A program made the position numbers and the translations under genes. A stretch of DNA of 64,000 nt from Pseudomonas fluorescens (GTDB lineage Bacteria; Pseudomonadota; Gammaproteobacteria; Pseudomonadales; Pseudomonadaceae): positions 62,001 to 126,000 of the forward strand of contig NZ_JSAK01000018.1 in the NCBI RefSeq assembly GCF_000802965.1. The letters are read 5' to 3'. This document shows, one piece after another, positions 9,163 through 17,131 of this stretch. The number at the start of each line of letters is the position of its first letter. Position 1 is the first letter of the stretch. A model generated the notes under the pieces. That model did not search any database. It was not told where the DNA came from and saw only the letters and a program-made list of their open reading frames with translations.

Positions 9163-10059
9163 ATGCCTGCCATTGATCATCCATTGATAGACCAATTCCT
9201 CGACGCCCTGTGGTTGGAAAAAGGTCTTTCCGACAACACCCGAGATGCCTATCGCAGCGACCTGGCCTTGTTCAACGGCTGGTTGCAGGAAAAGGGGCTG
9301 GAGCTGATCAACGCCGGGCGCGAACTGATCCTCGATCACCTCGCCTGGCGCCTGGAGCAAAATTACAAACCTCGCTCAACCGCGCGATTTCTTTCCGGTG
9401 TGCGTGGGTTCTATCGCTATTTGCTGCGGGAAAAGCTGATCGCTGTCGATCCGACCCTTCGCATCGACATGCCACAGCTCGGTAGGCCGCTTCCGAAATC
9501 CTTGTCGGAAGCCGACGTGGAAGCGTTGTTGAAAGCGCCGGACCTGAGCGAAGCCATTGGTCAGCGCGATCGGGCCATGCTGGAAGTCCTGTACGCCTGT
9601 GGCCTGCGGGTGACGGAGCTGATCAGCCTGACGCTTGAGCAGGTCAATCTGCGTCAGGGCGTGCTGCGTGTGATGGGCAAGGGCAGCAAGGAGCGTCTGG
9701 TGCCGATGGGCGAAGAGGCGATTGTCTGGGTCGAGCGCTACATGCGCGATGGCCGTGGCGAACTGCTCGGCGGGCGTCCCAGTGATGTGTTGTTTCCCAG
9801 TCAGCGCGGCGAGCAGATGACGCGCCAGACGTTCTGGCACCGAATCAAGCATCAGGCGAAAGTCGCGGGGATCGGCAAATCGCTATCGCCGCACACCTTG
9901 CGCCATGCGTTCGCCACGCATCTGCTCAACCATGGCGCGGATTTGCGCGTGGTGCAGATGCTGCTCGGCCATAGCGATTTGTCGACTACGCAGATTTATA
10001 CCCACGTCGCCCGGGCGCGCTTGCAAGAGCTGCATGCCAAACACCACCCGCGCGGATAG
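9163..10059 (+). CDS. xerD: Site-specific tyrosine recombinase XerD
   Basis: A 298-residue recombinase that, with XerC and FtsK, resolves chromosome dimers at dif. The N-terminal SAM-like core-binding domain spans about 5-90 and the catalytic domain 108-290. All catalytic residues are present: R149 (CGLRVTE), K173 (GKGSKER), H244 and R247 (HTLRHAF), H270 (LLGHSD) and nucleophile Y279 (QIYTHV). It starts about 50 bases after the rplS terminator and is followed by a family A REP pair. It is the housekeeping enzyme, not an island integrase. Confidence 0.96.
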   Translation: MPAIDHPLIDQFLDALWLEKGLSDNTRDAYRSDLALFNGWLQEKGLELINAGRELILDHLAWRLEQNYKPRSTARFLSGVRGFYRYLLREKLIAVDPTLRIDMPQLGRPLPKSLSEADVEALLKAPDLSEAIGQRDRAMLEVLYACGLRVTELISLTLEQVNLRQGVLRVMGKGSKERLVPMGEEAIVWVERYMRDGRGELLGGRPSDVLFPSQRGEQMTRQTFWHRIKHQAKVAGIGKSLSPHTLRHAFATHLLNHGADLRVVQMLLGHSDLSTTQIYTHVARARLQELHAKHHPRG

Positions 10060-10086
10060 TCGATAACTATTGGGGGCTGTGGCTTT

Positions 10087-10218
10087 TGTGGCGAGGGAGC
10101 TTGCTCCCGCTGGGTCGCGCAGCGGCCCCAAAACCATTCGACGCGGTCAATCAGGAACATTGGCTTGGTGAGTTTGCGGCTGCTTCGCAGCCGAGCGGGA
10201 GCAAGCTCCCTCGCCACA
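10087..10218. repeat. REP inverted pair, family A
   Basis: The family A arm (TGTGGCGAGGGAGCTTGCTC) starts at 10087 and its reverse complement ends at 10218, with an inner hairpin-prone spacer. It fills most of the 322-base gap between xerD and dsbC; the remainder (10219-10381) should hold the dsbC promoter and ends in a CAGGAG ribosome site. Confidence 0.9.
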
Positions 10219-10381
10219 GCAGAATTTCCAGATCTGCATCGTGCGATGTCTTGCGACAGGCGCATTCGGTCACACAGCCCTTATGTGGTAGGCTTTGCCG
10301 GTTTGCACGATGGGCGGTTATGACCCGGTGTTTCGGCACGGGCGTTCTGATCGTTCCATTTGTCCGCCTTCAGGAGTTCTC

Positions 10382-11113
10382 ATGCGTCTGACCCAGATTT
10401 TCGCCGCCGCCGCCATTGCGTTGGTCAGCACCTTTGCCGTCGCCGATGACGCGGCCGACAAAGCCATTCGTAAAAGCCTGGAAAACCTCCAGCTCGAAGT
10501 GCCAGTAGAAAGCATTTCCGCTAGTCCTCTGCCAGGTCTCTACGAGGTCAAGCTGCAAGGCAGCCGCGTGCTCTATGCCAGCGCCGATGGCCAGTACGTG
10601 GTGCAGGGCTACATGTTCCAGCTCAAGGACGGCAAACCGGTCAACCTGACCGAAAAGACCGAGCGCCTGGGCGTTTCCAAACTGGTCAACGCAATCCCTG
10701 TCGCAGAAACCGTCGTCTACCCGGCTATCGGCGAAACCAAGTCGCACATCACCGTGTTCACCGACACCACATGCCCGTACTGCCACAAACTGCACGCCGA
10801 AGTCCCCGAGCTGAACAAGCGCGGCATCGAAGTGCGTTACGTCGCATTCCCGCGCCAGGGTCTGGGCTCGCCGGGTGACGAGCAGCTGCAAGCGGTCTGG
10901 TGCTCGAAAGACAAGAAAGCGGCCATGGACAAAATGGTCGACGGCAAGGAAATCAAGGCCGCCAAGTGCGATAACCCGGTTTCCAAGCAGTTCGCCCTCG
11001 GCCAGTCGATTGGCGTGAACGGTACACCGGCCATCGTTTTGGCTGATGGTCAGGTCATTCCGGGCTACCAGCCTGCGCCACAAGTCGCCAAACTGGCGCT
11101 GGGCGCGAAGTAA
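10382..11113 (+). CDS. dsbC: Periplasmic thiol:disulfide isomerase DsbC
   Basis: A 243-residue periplasmic disulfide isomerase that reshuffles wrong disulfides. A signal peptide (about 1-21, ending FAVA) is followed by the N-terminal dimerisation domain and a thioredoxin-fold domain with active site TTCPYC (C131, C134) and the cis-proline segment NGTPAIV. Two more cysteines (VWCSKDK and AKCDNP) match the structural disulfide of DsbC. The start at 10382 follows CAGGAG by six bases; an upstream in-frame extension is not signal-peptide-like. It lies directly before hom, a common Pseudomonas order. Confidence 0.96.
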   Translation: MRLTQIFAAAAIALVSTFAVADDAADKAIRKSLENLQLEVPVESISASPLPGLYEVKLQGSRVLYASADGQYVVQGYMFQLKDGKPVNLTEKTERLGVSKLVNAIPVAETVVYPAIGETKSHITVFTDTTCPYCHKLHAEVPELNKRGIEVRYVAFPRQGLGSPGDEQLQAVWCSKDKKAAMDKMVDGKEIKAAKCDNPVSKQFALGQSIGVNGTPAIVLADGQVIPGYQPAPQVAKLALGAK

Positions 11114-11183
11114 ATTCGCATCGTCACGGCCAGCCTTTGACGATCATGGTCCGGCAGCAACATTTGCCGGGCCATTAATAGAG

Positions 11184-11207
11184 AACCGCGAGCACGCGGT
11201 TGTTTTT
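11184..11207 (+). terminator. Terminator-like hairpin after dsbC
   Basis: AACCGCG, loop AGCA, CGCGGTT followed by GTTTTTA. It has a perfect 7-bp stem and a T tract. It sits 41 bases upstream of the second hairpin before hom. Confidence 0.75.
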
Positions 11208-11234
11208 ACGGCCGGCCTCGAGTCGGCCGTTTTA
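11208..11234 (+). promoter_or_regulatory. Second hairpin with T tract just before hom (attenuator candidate)
   Basis: ACGGCCG (11208-11214) pairs with CGGCCGT (11224-11230) and is followed by TTTA; the hom Shine-Dalgarno GGGGAG begins at 11237. Any transcript entering hom from upstream must pass this hairpin and the one at 11184. Whether it terminates, attenuates or is a second dsbC terminator is not known. Confidence 0.45.
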
Positions 11235-11247
11235 TGGGGAGTTCACA

Positions 11248-12552
11248 GTGAAACCGGTCAAAGTAGGCATCTGTGGGTTAGGAACCGTCGGTGGCGGTAC
11301 CTTCAACGTACTTCAGCGCAACGCCGAGGAAATTGCTCGTCGTGCCGGGCGTGGAATCGAAGTGGCACAAATTGCCATGCGCACGCCAAAGCCTCAGTTC
11401 CAAACGACCGGTATTGCGATTACCAACGATGTCTTCGAAGTGGCCACGAACCCTGAGATCGACATCGTTATAGAGCTGATGGGCGGCTACACCGTTGCCC
11501 GTGAGCTGGTACTCAAGGCCATCGAGAATGGCAAGCATGTGGTCACCGCGAACAAGGCGCTTATCGCCGTTCACGGTAACGAAATTTTCGCCAAGGCCCG
11601 CGAGAAGGGCGTGATCGTTGCGTTCGAAGCGGCCGTGGCCGGTGGCATCCCGGTGATCAAGGCGATCCGCGAAGGCCTGTCCGCCAACCGCATCAACTGG
11701 GTGGCGGGCATCATCAACGGCACCGGTAACTTCATCCTTACCGAGATGCGCGAGAAGGGTCGCACCTTCGAAGACGTGCTGGCCGAGGCCCAAGCCTTGG
11801 GTTACGCCGAAGCGGATCCGACCTTTGACGTTGAAGGCATCGACGCAGCCCACAAGCTGACGATCCTGGCGTCCATCGCGTTCGGCATTCCGCTGCAATT
11901 CGACAAGGCGTACACCGAAGGCATCACCAAGCTGACCACCGCTGACGTGAACTACGCCGAAGCGCTGGGCTACCGCATCAAGCACCTGGGCGTGGCGCGC
12001 AGCACCGCGGCCGGTATTGAGCTGCGTGTGCATCCGACGCTGATTCCGGCCGATCGCCTGATCGCCAACGTCAACGGCGTAATGAACGCGGTGATGGTCA
12101 ACGGCGACGCTGCCGGTTCGACCCTGTTCTACGGCGCTGGCGCCGGCATGGAGCCGACCGCTTCGTCGGTGATCGCCGACCTGGTGGACGTGGTTCGCGC
12201 CATGACTTCCGATCCGGAAAACCGTGTACCGCACCTGGCCTTCCAGCCGGATTCGCTGTCGGCGCACCCGATCCTGCCGATCGAAGCCTGCGAAAGCGCC
12301 TATTACCTGCGTATTCAGGCCAAGGACCATCCGGGCGTGTTGGCGCAAGTGGCGAGCATCCTGTCGGAGCGCGGCATCAACATCGAGTCGATCATGCAGA
12401 AGGAAGTCGAAGAACACGACGGCCTGGTGCCGATGATCCTGCTGACCCACCGCGTGCTGGAACAGCATATCAATGATGCGATCGCTGCCCTGGAAGCCTT
12501 GGCTGGCGTGGTCGGTCCGGTTGTACGGATCCGCGTCGAGCATCTGAACTAA
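11248..12552 (+). CDS. hom: Homoserine dehydrogenase
   Basis: A 434-residue monofunctional enzyme that reduces aspartate semialdehyde to homoserine, the branch point to threonine and methionine. The NAD(P)-binding motif GICGLGTVGGGTF is at the N-terminus. The catalytic domain includes VTANKALIAVHGNE and the Asp/Lys region of the family. A C-terminal ACT domain (DHPGVLAQVASILSERGINI, from about 355) suggests feedback control by an amino acid such as threonine. The start is GTG 11248 behind GGGGAG; upstream codons fall in the hairpin region. thrC follows 110 bases downstream. Confidence 0.97.
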   Translation: MKPVKVGICGLGTVGGGTFNVLQRNAEEIARRAGRGIEVAQIAMRTPKPQFQTTGIAITNDVFEVATNPEIDIVIELMGGYTVARELVLKAIENGKHVVTANKALIAVHGNEIFAKAREKGVIVAFEAAVAGGIPVIKAIREGLSANRINWVAGIINGTGNFILTEMREKGRTFEDVLAEAQALGYAEADPTFDVEGIDAAHKLTILASIAFGIPLQFDKAYTEGITKLTTADVNYAEALGYRIKHLGVARSTAAGIELRVHPTLIPADRLIANVNGVMNAVMVNGDAAGSTLFYGAGAGMEPTASSVIADLVDVVRAMTSDPENRVPHLAFQPDSLSAHPILPIEACESAYYLRIQAKDHPGVLAQVASILSERGINIESIMQKEVEEHDGLVPMILLTHRVLEQHINDAIAALEALAGVVGPVVRIRVEHLN

Positions 12553-12558
12553 TTTAGA

Positions 12559-12641
12559 AGCAGCTGCAAGCCGTCAGCTTCAAGCTGCAAGCAAAAGCCT
12601 CAGTGCTTTGAACTTGCAGCTTGAAGCTTGAAGCTTGAAGC
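12559..12641. repeat. Inverted repeat with short tandem units between hom and thrC
   Basis: AGCTTCAAGCTGCAAG (12576-12591) is complementary to CTTGCAGCTTGAAGCT (12613-12628), and the right arm continues as tandem CTTGAAG units. This type of GCTTGAAG-rich palindrome is common between Pseudomonas genes. It lies within an apparent hom-thrC transcript and could form a long RNA hairpin. Confidence 0.7.
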
Positions 12642-12662
12642 CCGAACCGAAGGTTTGCCCCT

Positions 12663-14072
12663 ATGCGCTACATCAGTACCCGCGGCCAGGCACCGGCCCT
12701 GAATTTCGAAGACGTCCTGCTGGCAGGTCTTGCCACCGACGGCGGTTTGTACGTCCCGGAAAACCTGCCACGTTTTACCCAGGAAGAAATCGCTTCCTGG
12801 GCCGGCCTGCCGTATCACGAACTGGCCTTCCGCGTGATGCGCCCGTTTGTCACCGGCAGTATTCCGGATGCCGATTTCAAAAAGATTCTTGAAGAAACCT
12901 ACGGCGTGTTCGCCCACAGCGCCGTCGCGCCGCTGCGTCAGCTGAACGGCAACGAATGGGTGCTCGAGCTGTTCCACGGCCCGACCCTGGCGTTCAAGGA
13001 CTTCGCCCTGCAACTGCTCGGTCGCTTGCTCGACTACGTGCTGGAAAAACGCGGCGAGCGCGTGGTGATTGTCGGCGCCACCTCCGGTGATACCGGTTCG
13101 GCCGCCATCGAAGGCTGCAAGCACTGCGAAAACGTCGACATCTTCATCCTGCACCCGCACAACCGTGTGTCCGAAGTGCAGCGCCGGCAGATGACCACCA
13201 TTTTCGGTGAGAACATCCACAACATCGCCATCGAAGGCAACTTCGATGACTGCCAGGAAATGGTCAAGGCGAGCTTCGCCGACCAGGGCTTCCTCAAGGG
13301 CACTCGCCTGGTGGCCGTAAACTCGATCAACTGGGCGCGGATCATGGCCCAGATCGTTTACTACTTCCACGCGGCCCTGCAATTGGGTGGCCCGGCGCGT
13401 TCGGTGTCGTTCTCGGTGCCGACGGGCAACTTCGGCGACATCTTCGCCGGTTACCTGGCGCGCAACATGGGCCTGCCGATCAACCAGTTGATCGTCGCCA
13501 CCAACCGCAACGACATCCTGCACCGCTTCATGAGCGGCAACCAGTACGTCAAGGAAATCCTGCACGCCACGCTGTCGCCGTCGATGGACATCATGGTCTC
13601 GTCGAACTTCGAGCGCCTGCTGTTCGACCTGCACGGTCGCAACGGCGCGGCGATTGCCGGTCTGATGGACAGCTTCAAGCAGGGCGGTGGCTTCAGCGTT
13701 GAGCAGGAGCGCTGGACCGAAGCGCGCAAACTGTTCGACTCGCTGGCCGTGGATGATGCGCAAACCTGCGAAACCATCGCCGAGGTCTACGAGCAGACCG
13801 GCGAAGTGCTGGACCCGCATACCGCGATCGGCGTCAAGGCCGCGCGCGAATGCCGTCGCAGCCTGGATATCCCGATGGTGATCCTCGGCACGGCCCATCC
13901 GGTCAAATTCCCGGACGCGGTGGAGAAAGCTGGTGTAGGAAAAGAGCTGGAACTCCCTGTACATCTTTCTGATTTGTTTGAGCGAGATGAGCGTTGCACC
14001 GTGTTACCGAACGATCTGAAAGCCGTACAGGCCTTTGTCAGTCAGCATGGCAACCGCGGTAAGCCTTTGTAA
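12663..14072 (+). CDS. thrC: Threonine synthase
   Basis: A 469-residue PLP enzyme converting O-phosphohomoserine to threonine. The PLP lysine is K112 in GPTLAFKDFALQ. The glycine-rich phosphate loop GATSGDTGSAA and the YISTRG N-terminus are family signatures. The length matches the long type II enzymes of proteobacteria. It follows hom, so the two give homoserine-to-threonine flux from one locus. The homoserine kinase needed between them is not in this window. Confidence 0.97.
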   Translation: MRYISTRGQAPALNFEDVLLAGLATDGGLYVPENLPRFTQEEIASWAGLPYHELAFRVMRPFVTGSIPDADFKKILEETYGVFAHSAVAPLRQLNGNEWVLELFHGPTLAFKDFALQLLGRLLDYVLEKRGERVVIVGATSGDTGSAAIEGCKHCENVDIFILHPHNRVSEVQRRQMTTIFGENIHNIAIEGNFDDCQEMVKASFADQGFLKGTRLVAVNSINWARIMAQIVYYFHAALQLGGPARSVSFSVPTGNFGDIFAGYLARNMGLPINQLIVATNRNDILHRFMSGNQYVKEILHATLSPSMDIMVSSNFERLLFDLHGRNGAAIAGLMDSFKQGGGFSVEQERWTEARKLFDSLAVDDAQTCETIAEVYEQTGEVLDPHTAIGVKAARECRRSLDIPMVILGTAHPVKFPDAVEKAGVGKELELPVHLSDLFERDERCTVLPNDLKAVQAFVSQHGNRGKPL

Positions 14073-14095
14073 CCGGCAAAACCTGTCACAAATTG

Positions 14096-14128
14096 AAGCC
14101 CGTCTCCTGACGGGCTTTCTTGTTTTTG
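14096..14128 (+). terminator. Rho-independent terminator of thrC
   Basis: AAGCCCGTC, loop TCCT, GACGGGCTT followed by TCTTGTTTTT, 24 bases after the thrC stop. Confidence 0.88.
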
Positions 14129-14192
14129 CATGCCACACTGATCGTGAAGTTGCCCAGGAGGGACGGGCGAGCGGATCATCAAGGACGTGGCA

Positions 14193-15541
14193 ATGCTGTT
14201 TTTCAAAAGGTTAAGGTCAGCGGCTTGCTGGCTCGTTTTGCTCAGTACCCTGGGTTTTTCCCAGTGGCTGGTGGCGGCGCATTCGGCGGTACGAGAACTC
14301 GGTAAAGCGATTGAACTGGATGCCGGGGAGTTGCGATGGATTGCCGAGCATCCGAGCATCCGCGCGTCATCGTCGCGTCACTGCCGTACCCGTTGTACCT
14401 GTTCAAGGACGAGCAGGGCCATTGGAGTGGGTTGAACAAGGATATGCTGGACCGCATCAGCGCCATGACCGGTTTGCAGTTTGTTCATGTCGAATCGTTT
14501 TCTATCGATCAGATGCTCGCCACCCTGGAGAACGGCGAGGCGGACTTGAGCACGACGCTGGCGATGAATGACGAGCGCAAGGCTTATCTGGATTTCAGCC
14601 ATTCATTTGGTGGCGCTGGTTGGGTATTTGTCGGGCGAGCCGAGGCACCGAAGGTGCAGTCTCTGCAACAGTTGGCGAAACGGGTGCTGGTGTTACCGGC
14701 TCGTCATGCCCTGGAGACCACTATTCGCCGAGAGTATCCAGCTATCGAGTTGCGATTGGTCAAGACTTACGCAGAGGCCCGTGCGTTGGTCGAAAGCGGT
14801 GAGGCCTATGCCACCATTGAAAACGAAATTGGCGCTCAGCTTTATCCATCGGGCCAGCTCGAGGTGGGGCATATCGTGGAGGGCCGGTGGGATCCCGACT
14901 ACCTGGTTACACGCAAAGGTCAGCCGCAGCTGTTGAGCATCCTCAACAAGGCGCTTGAGGCGTTTCCCCCCGAAGAACTGCGCGCCATTCGCCAGAAATG
15001 GCTCAGCGGTATAGCTCCTGCGCCATCGCGTACGGTCTGGCACCGGCTGACCGAGTGGGGCTGCTGGGGTGTCGGTATTACCGGTATGTTCGGTCTGTTG
15101 TCCTTGCTCTGGAATCGTCGATTGACCGCATTGGTCAAACAACGGACAGAGGCTGAAAAAAGCCTCAGTGATCAGCTCGCATTCCAGCATGCGTTGATGG
15201 ACGCGATGCCTGATCCGATGTTCGTTCGTGATCTGCAAGGGCGCTTGATCATGTGCAACAAAAGCTATGAGGAGAGACTGTCGACCCGTTTTGATCAGGT
15301 TCAGGGACGGCAGCTGATTGAGTTGGACATCTTTCCCAAAGAGACCGCGGAACTGCTGCACGCCGAGTTCATGGCTCAGCTGGCTAATCGCAAGGGGCAT
15401 TTCAAGGAGCGGCAATTGATGTTCAACAACGGCCTCAGGGATGTCTACCAATGGACCGTGCCGTTCTACAGCGCCGACGGCCAATTGCGAGGATTGTTGG
15501 GGGGGTGGAGCGATATTGGCCGGCGCACCCGACAGACGTGA
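14193..15541 (+). pseudogene. BvgS-type periplasmic-binding/PAS sensor, frameshifted by an 8-bp tandem duplication and lacking a kinase
   Basis: The ATG at 14193 (behind AAGGA, seven bases away) opens a frame with a signal peptide, MLFFKRLRSAACWLVLLSTL and onward, running into ELRWIAEHPS. The frame then fails, while the remaining protein continues in another frame from about 14336. The break coincides with two adjacent copies of GAGCATCC (14346-14353, 14354-14361). Dropping one copy gives WIAEHPRVIVASLPYPLYLF and a single 446-residue protein. It would have a signal peptide, a family-3 solute-binding domain (about 60-275), one membrane helix (GVGITGMFGLLSLLW) and a PAS domain (about 330-440). 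BvgS/EvgS relatives then continue into a histidine kinase, but here a stop follows GGWSDIGRR. The second part might be made without export from ATG 14336. Confidence 0.8.
14346..14361. repeat. Perfect tandem duplication (GAGCATCC)x2 inside the sensor gene
   Basis: Two back-to-back copies of GAGCATCC shift the frame by eight bases (two modulo three). Removal of one copy exactly rejoins the export-signal half and the sensor half of the gene. Confidence 0.95.
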
Positions 15542-15690
15542 CGTGACTGTTTTTTCTCTGTCATCTTTTCCATGCATGCTCAATCGACCAGAGACGAAGG
15601 TGCATCTGCACCGGAATTCAGAACTTTCATCTCGGGCCAGCGGTCATTTACTGTAGACACGCCCCAGGCACTTTGTTTTCGGACTATTGA

Positions 15691-15990
15691 GTGGTGATCG
15701 ATTTGGAAAGTATCAGTCTCTTGCTCGGTGAGGCTCTGAGCCCGTACCAGGTGACATTGACCCCGTCAGGCATTCATGGCGAATGCCGGGTGACATTGAA
15801 GAACTCGACCGGTGCCGTGATGGTCGAGCGCGAATTCAGCCAGGCCCAGTTAACCGATAAGCGTCTTCTCACGGATGTGGTCGACGGGTTGCATCGCGAT
15901 GTGCTGATCGCGGAAGGACGCCTGGAGCCCTGCGTTATCGCAGCATTGCGCAACGCTGCCCAGGACAAATTGCTGGCCAGCCGTAACTGA
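15691..15990 (+). CDS. DUF3509 domain-containing protein
   Basis: A 99-residue small protein of the DUF3509 family, which I know mainly from Pseudomonas. The pattern ISLLLGEALSPYQVTLTPSG at the N-terminus and DVLIAEGRLEPCVIAALRN near the C-terminus identify it. No signal peptide or membrane segment is seen and the function is unknown. The start is uncertain: GTG 15691 opens the frame, with a second GTG at 15694 and TTG 15703 as alternatives; no strong ribosome site separates them. Confidence 0.8.
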   Translation: MVIDLESISLLLGEALSPYQVTLTPSGIHGECRVTLKNSTGAVMVEREFSQAQLTDKRLLTDVVDGLHRDVLIAEGRLEPCVIAALRNAAQDKLLASRN

Positions 15991-16162
15991 ATGGATTTTT
16001 TGTGGGAACCTTCCTGCACCCAAGTCAGTCAGACCCTTTAACAGCAGGATCAAGCATTGTGCTCCGGTGCTTGTAGCTTGCTGCTACGGGTCTATTTTTC
16101 AGACCACGTTTAACCTCGAGTCGTCTCCCCACTTCTCGGGGTTTCTTTTTGCCCGGGATTTG
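15991..16162 (+). other. Hairpin-rich gap ending in a terminator, between DUF3509 and TIGR02285 genes
   Basis: Downstream of DUF3509 the plus strand contains GTAGC-loop-GCTAC (around 16065-16080), GGTCT-ATTTTTC-AGACC (around 16089-16105) and CCCC-ACTTCT-CGGGG followed by TTTCTTTTT (16127-16151). The last looks like a Rho-independent terminator. The series could be the 3' end of the DUF3509 mRNA or a short RNA; I cannot tell which. Confidence 0.5.
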
Positions 16163-17131
16163 TCATTGCCCGGCCTGATCCTCAAAAAACGCCTTGGCGG
16201 CCTTCAGATATTCGCTTCGACTTTCCGGATCAAGATAAGCGGCATAGGCTTCGCTCAATGGGGCGCGGGATAGCGTTCGCAGCAGCTCGTTAATCTCGAT
16301 GATCGCCTGTCGGCCTTTGGGTGTGTCGGTGCAACCGATGTAACCGGACAAGTATTTTCCGGTGCCGCGAATCGGGTAGAACTGCAATTCATCTTCCCCG
16401 ATGCCCTGCTGCTGGGCCTGGTAGCGGATTTCCGGACGATAGCCCAACAGCAGCCGCAAGCGCCCAAGGCGTTGCATCTGCAACAGGCTGCCCAAGGCGT
16501 CGTTACCGTAATGCAAGGTCAGCGCCTTGGGCGGTGCTTGTTTGATCAATACGTCGAGAAACTCCCCGTAGTTGCGCTCGGCAACAATGCCCATGGTCAC
16601 GTTGCCAGTGGCCAGCAGTGCCGCCAGGTCGACCTCGCCATTCGTGATGAAAGGCGTCAGCACCTCCCGATCAATGCGCCGCACTGCCAGGCCATTGCTC
16701 ATGGCGCGGAACACCGGAACGGAAAACGCGATCCAGCCTTCGCGTTCCTTGCTCCAGTTAAGTGCTGCATCGCACGTCAGGGCGGGCTCGTGGAGCATCT
16801 GCAATCCGCGTGCGCGATTGACCTTCATCACGCTGTGTTGGTACTGCGGCATGCCGGCGATCAATTGCCGCAAGAGTTGATCGATCACCCCCTGGCTTTT
16901 TTGCGGGCCGTCGAAAATGAACAGCGGCGGTAGATCCCGCTTCAGCCAAAGCAGGTTTTCCTTGGGTTGCGCGATTGCCGGCGGAGCCACAAGGGTGGTC
17001 AAAATCACGCCCGCCAACGCACACATCGCCCGCCCGTTACGCAGCAGGCTGTGCGTGAAGAACCGCGCAGGCAGGCGCTTCAGCTCAGATGGCCCCGTCT
17101 TTGCGCAGCTGTGTAATCTGCGACGCGTCAT
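16163..17131 (-). CDS. TIGR02285-type periplasmic substrate-binding protein
   Basis: A 322-residue exported protein resembling family-3 solute-binding proteins of the TIGR02285 group. The N-terminus is long and basic, followed by the hydrophobic signal segment MCALAGVILTTLVAPPAIAQ. The body includes DLPPLFIFDGPQKSQGVIDQ and IEINELLRTLSRAPLSEAYA, typical of such proteins. I choose ATG 17131 because AGGAG lies seven bases upstream. This makes the gene overlap the end of the CoA-transferase gene (stop at 17085) by 47 bases, so translation is probably coupled. A start at the internal Met just before the signal core (MCALAG) is also possible. The ligand is unknown. Confidence 0.75.
   Translation of the reverse strand: MTRRRLHSCAKTGPSELKRLPARFFTHSLLRNGRAMCALAGVILTTLVAPPAIAQPKENLLWLKRDLPPLFIFDGPQKSQGVIDQLLRQLIAGMPQYQHSVMKVNRARGLQMLHEPALTCDAALNWSKEREGWIAFSVPVFRAMSNGLAVRRIDREVLTPFITNGEVDLAALLATGNVTMGIVAERNYGEFLDVLIKQAPPKALTLHYGNDALGSLLQMQRLGRLRLLLGYRPEIRYQAQQQGIGEDELQFYPIRGTGKYLSGYIGCTDTPKGRQAIIEINELLRTLSRAPLSEAYAAYLDPESRSEYLKAAKAFFEDQAGQ

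Noticed and set aside
9163-10059. xerD as an island integrase
   Set aside because: It is the conserved housekeeping XerD before dsbC; no tRNA, attachment repeat or mobile genes are adjacent.
12559-12641. Repeated GCTTGAAG units, possible CRISPR-like array
   Set aside because: The units are seven or so bases with no spacers and form a palindrome; this is an intergenic Pseudomonas repeat, not CRISPR.
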